Position numbers and translations under genes: made by a program. Shown here in pieces: positions 60,947-64,000 of a stretch of DNA of 64,000 nucleotides. The DNA lies in NCBI GenBank assembly GCA_951230915.1, contig OX579633.1, positions 28,244,574 through 28,308,573 on the forward strand. The letters run 5' to 3'. Under the pieces are notes generated by a model that was not told where the DNA came from, made no database searches, and saw only the letters and a program-made list of their open reading frames with translations. Every line of letters starts with the position of its first letter. The first letter of the stretch is position 1. The stretch is from Antitrichia curtipendula. Its lineage: Eukaryota > Streptophyta > Bryopsida > Hypnales > Leucodontaceae.

Positions 60947-61139
60947 TTAAAGGACACAAAATTCACCTTATGTGGCCCACTTTGTTGGATGGACTAAGAG
61001 TCTTGGTAAGTTTTATATAGTTGGATGTCAATAAAAAAAAACCCAATGCTACTATATAAAGACACTTAAGTCTATGGAGCCGATTGCTTGACTCAATTGC
61101 AATGAATTAACTATTTCCACAAACATTTAAGTATTTTAA

Positions 61140-62614
61140 ACCCTAAGGCCCATTGTTCCCTTCGGAGACAAAAAATAGATTTTGGGCAAGTTCCTGTGAC
61201 CTCAATTTTTAGTGAAACTTTTTGAAACTTTTCCATAAGATAGAAAAAATTATTAGCTTCATGGGAATATAATTTTTATTTCAATTGGTTCCTTGGTAGC
61301 AAAAGTTATACTACAAAAAGCTCAAATTTTCATTTGGCAAGCAAAAAAAGAAATTTACAAAAACTTGAAATTAAATTTTTAAATTTTTATTTCTTATAGA
61401 TTATCTTTTTGTCTATATGTAGAGCTTTGATTCATTTTGTTTGGATTAGTGATGTGAAAGTTATGAATAATCTTGTTTTGGAGGCAATCTAAGCATCATC
61501 TTGAAAAAATGACATATAGGATTCATTTTTTAATGCAATTTTCACAATTTTTCAAAATCAATTCTTTGCTTTCTAGAATAATCTCATGGTTGAGATTATT
61601 GTGTTTCAATCCCATCTTTGAGCTATTAACAACTTAGTTTTTCTTTCAATCTTGAACCTACTTCCACTTAATAATTTTTTTAAGAATAAAAATTAAGTGT
61701 GTGTTTTTGAATTTTTTTTCTAGACTTTCAATTCAATTCTTCAAGACAAAAAATTTAGATTCAAAGTCCATAGTGCAAATTTTGTCCATAAATGGCGGTC
61801 AAAGTCATTTGAAATTGTAGAGTAGTGTTCAAAAAAGTACTTTTTTTTCCAACTTTGAATGCTAATACTCTCTTTGTCCCACTAAAAAACTCTCCAAACT
61901 TTCCTCTTGAGGGGGTAATTATTTTTTTAGTCTTTGTGCCAATGATACATACATTCATAAACTAGTAACCCATTCCCTACATCTATGAAGAATCTCCAGC
62001 TTAGGCGCTGTTGTTTAGGCACCCAAAATCTATGCGGAAATTATCAAATCTGAGCATCATTTGTAAATGCTGCCAACTCGTCATTCCTGATGATTTAAAT
62101 GTTGGTGGCAATAATGGGATTGTAGAAATATATACTCCCAACCTAAATAACGCAACTAGGAAATATAGCCCCCTTTATGAACAAATCTGCATAGCACCCA
62201 AGTAATCACCAAATAATTGTCAACACAACTATTTGAGGAAGTAGCAAGTACAAGGTGCTTCATATAGGCAAAGTGAAGCTTGTTAGGAGAGGAATGCTCC
62301 TTGATTGCTTGCCACTAACTTCCACAAGGTCATACAATACAACCAACGCTTAGTCAATAATTGAAATTAGTAAACAAAGGTTTTTAGTAGGACATAAATT
62401 GTGCTTGATTTGGAGGTTTTTAGTGAAATAGAAGGAATATCTCTCAATCTGTGTGGTCAAACTTTATGAAATTTTTATCACTTAATCTCAAACAAGTAAA
62501 TTACAAGATCCAGTGGTTAGATTCTTAAAAAAAAAATTGTTTTCTTAGATGAACGTAGCAGAAATGGTATTTTTGAGTGTTTTTTGATAGAATAATGGCC
62601 TTAGGCCTTACGGA
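61140..62614 (+). mobile_element. TTAA-flanked element, family R1, with nested Stowaway-like MITE
   Basis: Starts ACCCTAAGGCCCATTG after TTAA (61136-61139), ends GGCCTTAGGCCTTACGGA before TTAA (62615-62618). A 570-base insertion at 61868-62437 interrupts the R1 phrase GAATGCTAATA. Confidence 0.65.
61868..62437. mobile_element. Diverged Stowaway-like MITE
   Basis: Left CTCTCTTTGTCCCACTAAAA; right end, reversed, TTCCTTCTATTTCACTAAAA; TA on both sides (61866-61867, 62438-62439). The ends are older versions of the CTCCCTCCGTCCCA terminus. Confidence 0.7.
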
Positions 62615-62867
62615 TTAATCCCTACAATCCCAATGTCCTCTTGAGGGACTGTAGATAGACTATTTGGATGTTATTTTTTTCTTAATTTTTAATGTGTATT
62701 TATTTTTATTTTTTATTATTATTTTTAGATTGTTTCAAAGTATATTTCTAAATTGGTAGTTTTAAGGATATTTTTCCGAATTGAAAATGCAGTTTTTGGG
62801 TCTGGTTTTGGGGAGATGTTATAGTAAATTTCAAATAGGAGTCCTAGTGGTTTCCAAATCAGGTTTA

Positions 62868-63130
62868 AGGTAGGCACCCCAAAATGGCACCTGACCTTAA
62901 AGCATCATCTACAGGTTGTGTACATTTTCAAAATCAGTTATGTACCTAATTGAATGGAGCGCTTTCAAAAACAAACTTTGACCCTTAATAACTTTTGCAT
63001 ATGGTGTCCAAATGCCACGTGTTCTGGTGCGTTGGAACCTCCTTTCACTTGCCAACAAGAATATATGAAAATTTGACCAGTCTAATAGTAGTAACTAGGC
63101 TCAGTAGCAAAAAGTGGCGGTTTTGGGTGG
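62868..63130 (+). repeat. MITE family M5, copy 2, right end missing
   Basis: Follows 26088-26161 and 26676-26860 closely, without the M4 insertion. After GTGGCGGTTTTGGGTG it breaks off. Confidence 0.7.
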
Positions 63131-63270
63131 ACAAAAAATTGATCAAAAATTGACCTGTGAGGTGTCAGTCTTAGTTGGCAATTAGCTTGGAGTACAATCA
63201 AGTTGGAAGTGATTGTGGAAGTTGGGACAGTTAATTTGGAGTAAGGTTCCAAGTCGTCAGTTTGGGTGTA

Positions 63271-63816
63271 AGGTAAACTTGCCTATGATAGGCAAAATAA
63301 TTGATTTGTCATGTTGCCATTACCAAAAAAACATTGATTTTTTTTCATACAAAGACAAATCTGAGAAATGAAGGAAGTAACTGGAATTTTATTTCTTGGA
63401 CAAAGTATGAATTTTTAATGAATTTTTGAAATGTGCTGTCTAGTTGGCCCAAATGAGTCTATAGACTACCCCAAATCAGCAAAAAAGTGTTTCTAAGTGG
63501 TCATCTTGTCACCTAAATCAGTCGTGCAACATTTTCTAACATGGCTACAAGATTTCCTATCATAGACATGACATTGAAGGAATAAAAAAATAACTTATTA
63601 CTACCAATTTACACTAGAAAGGTGTAAATGTCCTATGATAGTTACTAATAACTCCATGACCATCTCCCAAGGCTTTAATTATGGTCACAAATCAACTTAA
63701 TGTAGTCCTAATTCCAATTATTAGAAAAAGTCTGTCATGAGTTAATATTAGACTGTAATGGACAATTTCCTAGGTGCCTGTCATGGGAGATTTGCTTGTC
63801 ATAGGCAGGTTTACCT
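63271..63816. mobile_element. MITE family M4, copy 2
   Basis: Ends AGGTAAACTTGCCTATGATA and the near-complement; TA on both sides (63269-63270, 63817-63818). Inner text matches 26162-26673. Confidence 0.8.
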
Positions 63817-63818
63817 TA

Positions 63819-64000
63819 CTTCATCCCCGAATCTCACACATGACCATTTCCAACTAGGACACAATCATCTTCACACTTCACAACATACTGACACACCCTC
63901 CATCTCTGAACACATAGACACACTCACCTGATCACCTTCTTACAGAATCTCACCAACTTGAACACACACATCTCCATCAACCGATTAGGACACATTCACA
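63819..64000. other. Noncoding, C-rich plus strand, nothing recognised
   Basis: The plus strand is unusually poor in G here, with repeated ACACA and CATCT phrases. No gene. Confidence 0.35.

Noticed and set aside
62011..62205. A 64-codon frame on the plus strand
   Set aside because: Inside a Stowaway-like MITE; no recognisable motif.

Overview
The window is nuclear DNA of a land plant: AT-rich intergenic DNA with scattered intronless genes, two L-type lectin receptor kinases (LecRKs), and typical plant DNA transposons (PIF/Harbinger, a CACTA-type hairpin, Stowaway-type MITEs). The species cannot be named from the sequence. The large decayed element with a DUF7869-like gene and the Tc1-like relic make a non-seed plant (moss, liverwort, fern or lycophyte) plausible; that is inference. 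No tRNA, rRNA, CRISPR or prokaryotic feature is visible, and no LTR retrotransposon coding region was recognised.

Layout. 0.6-4.4 kb holds a LecRK on the minus strand with one in-frame stop in the activation segment, plus its 3' flank. 5.1-8.6 kb is a decayed PIF/Harbinger element with transposase and Myb-like genes. 8.6-24 kb is a mosaic of MITEs, hairpins, a Tc1-like transposase relic and long TTAA-flanked elements. 24.3-26.9 kb holds fragments of an F-box/LRR gene split by a MITE. 28.4-46.0 kb is one 17.6-kb DNA transposon with 28-bp terminal inverted repeats and a 4-bp TATC target duplication. It carries two divergently oriented, decayed genes: a DUF7869/RNase H-like putative transposase on the right, and on the left a large protein with a ParB/DGQHR-like segment followed by a possible permuted amino-methyltransferase-like segment. 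46-49 kb is noncoding. 49.2-54.2 kb is the paralogous copy of the first LecRK block and holds the only clearly intact gene of the window, a 763-residue LecRK. 54.2-64 kb is again nested MITEs.

The most informative property of the window is nesting. Many insertions can be compared with an empty related copy elsewhere in the same 64 kb: the 17.6-kb element against 12.75 kb, the CACTA hairpin against 21.3 and 57.3 kb, the 26.2-kb MITE against 62.9 kb, the Stowaway element at 50.3 kb against 1.56 kb. Most in-frame stops in the decayed genes sit where a CAA, CAG, CGA or TGG codon would fit, which suggests C-to-T decay of methylated elements (inference).
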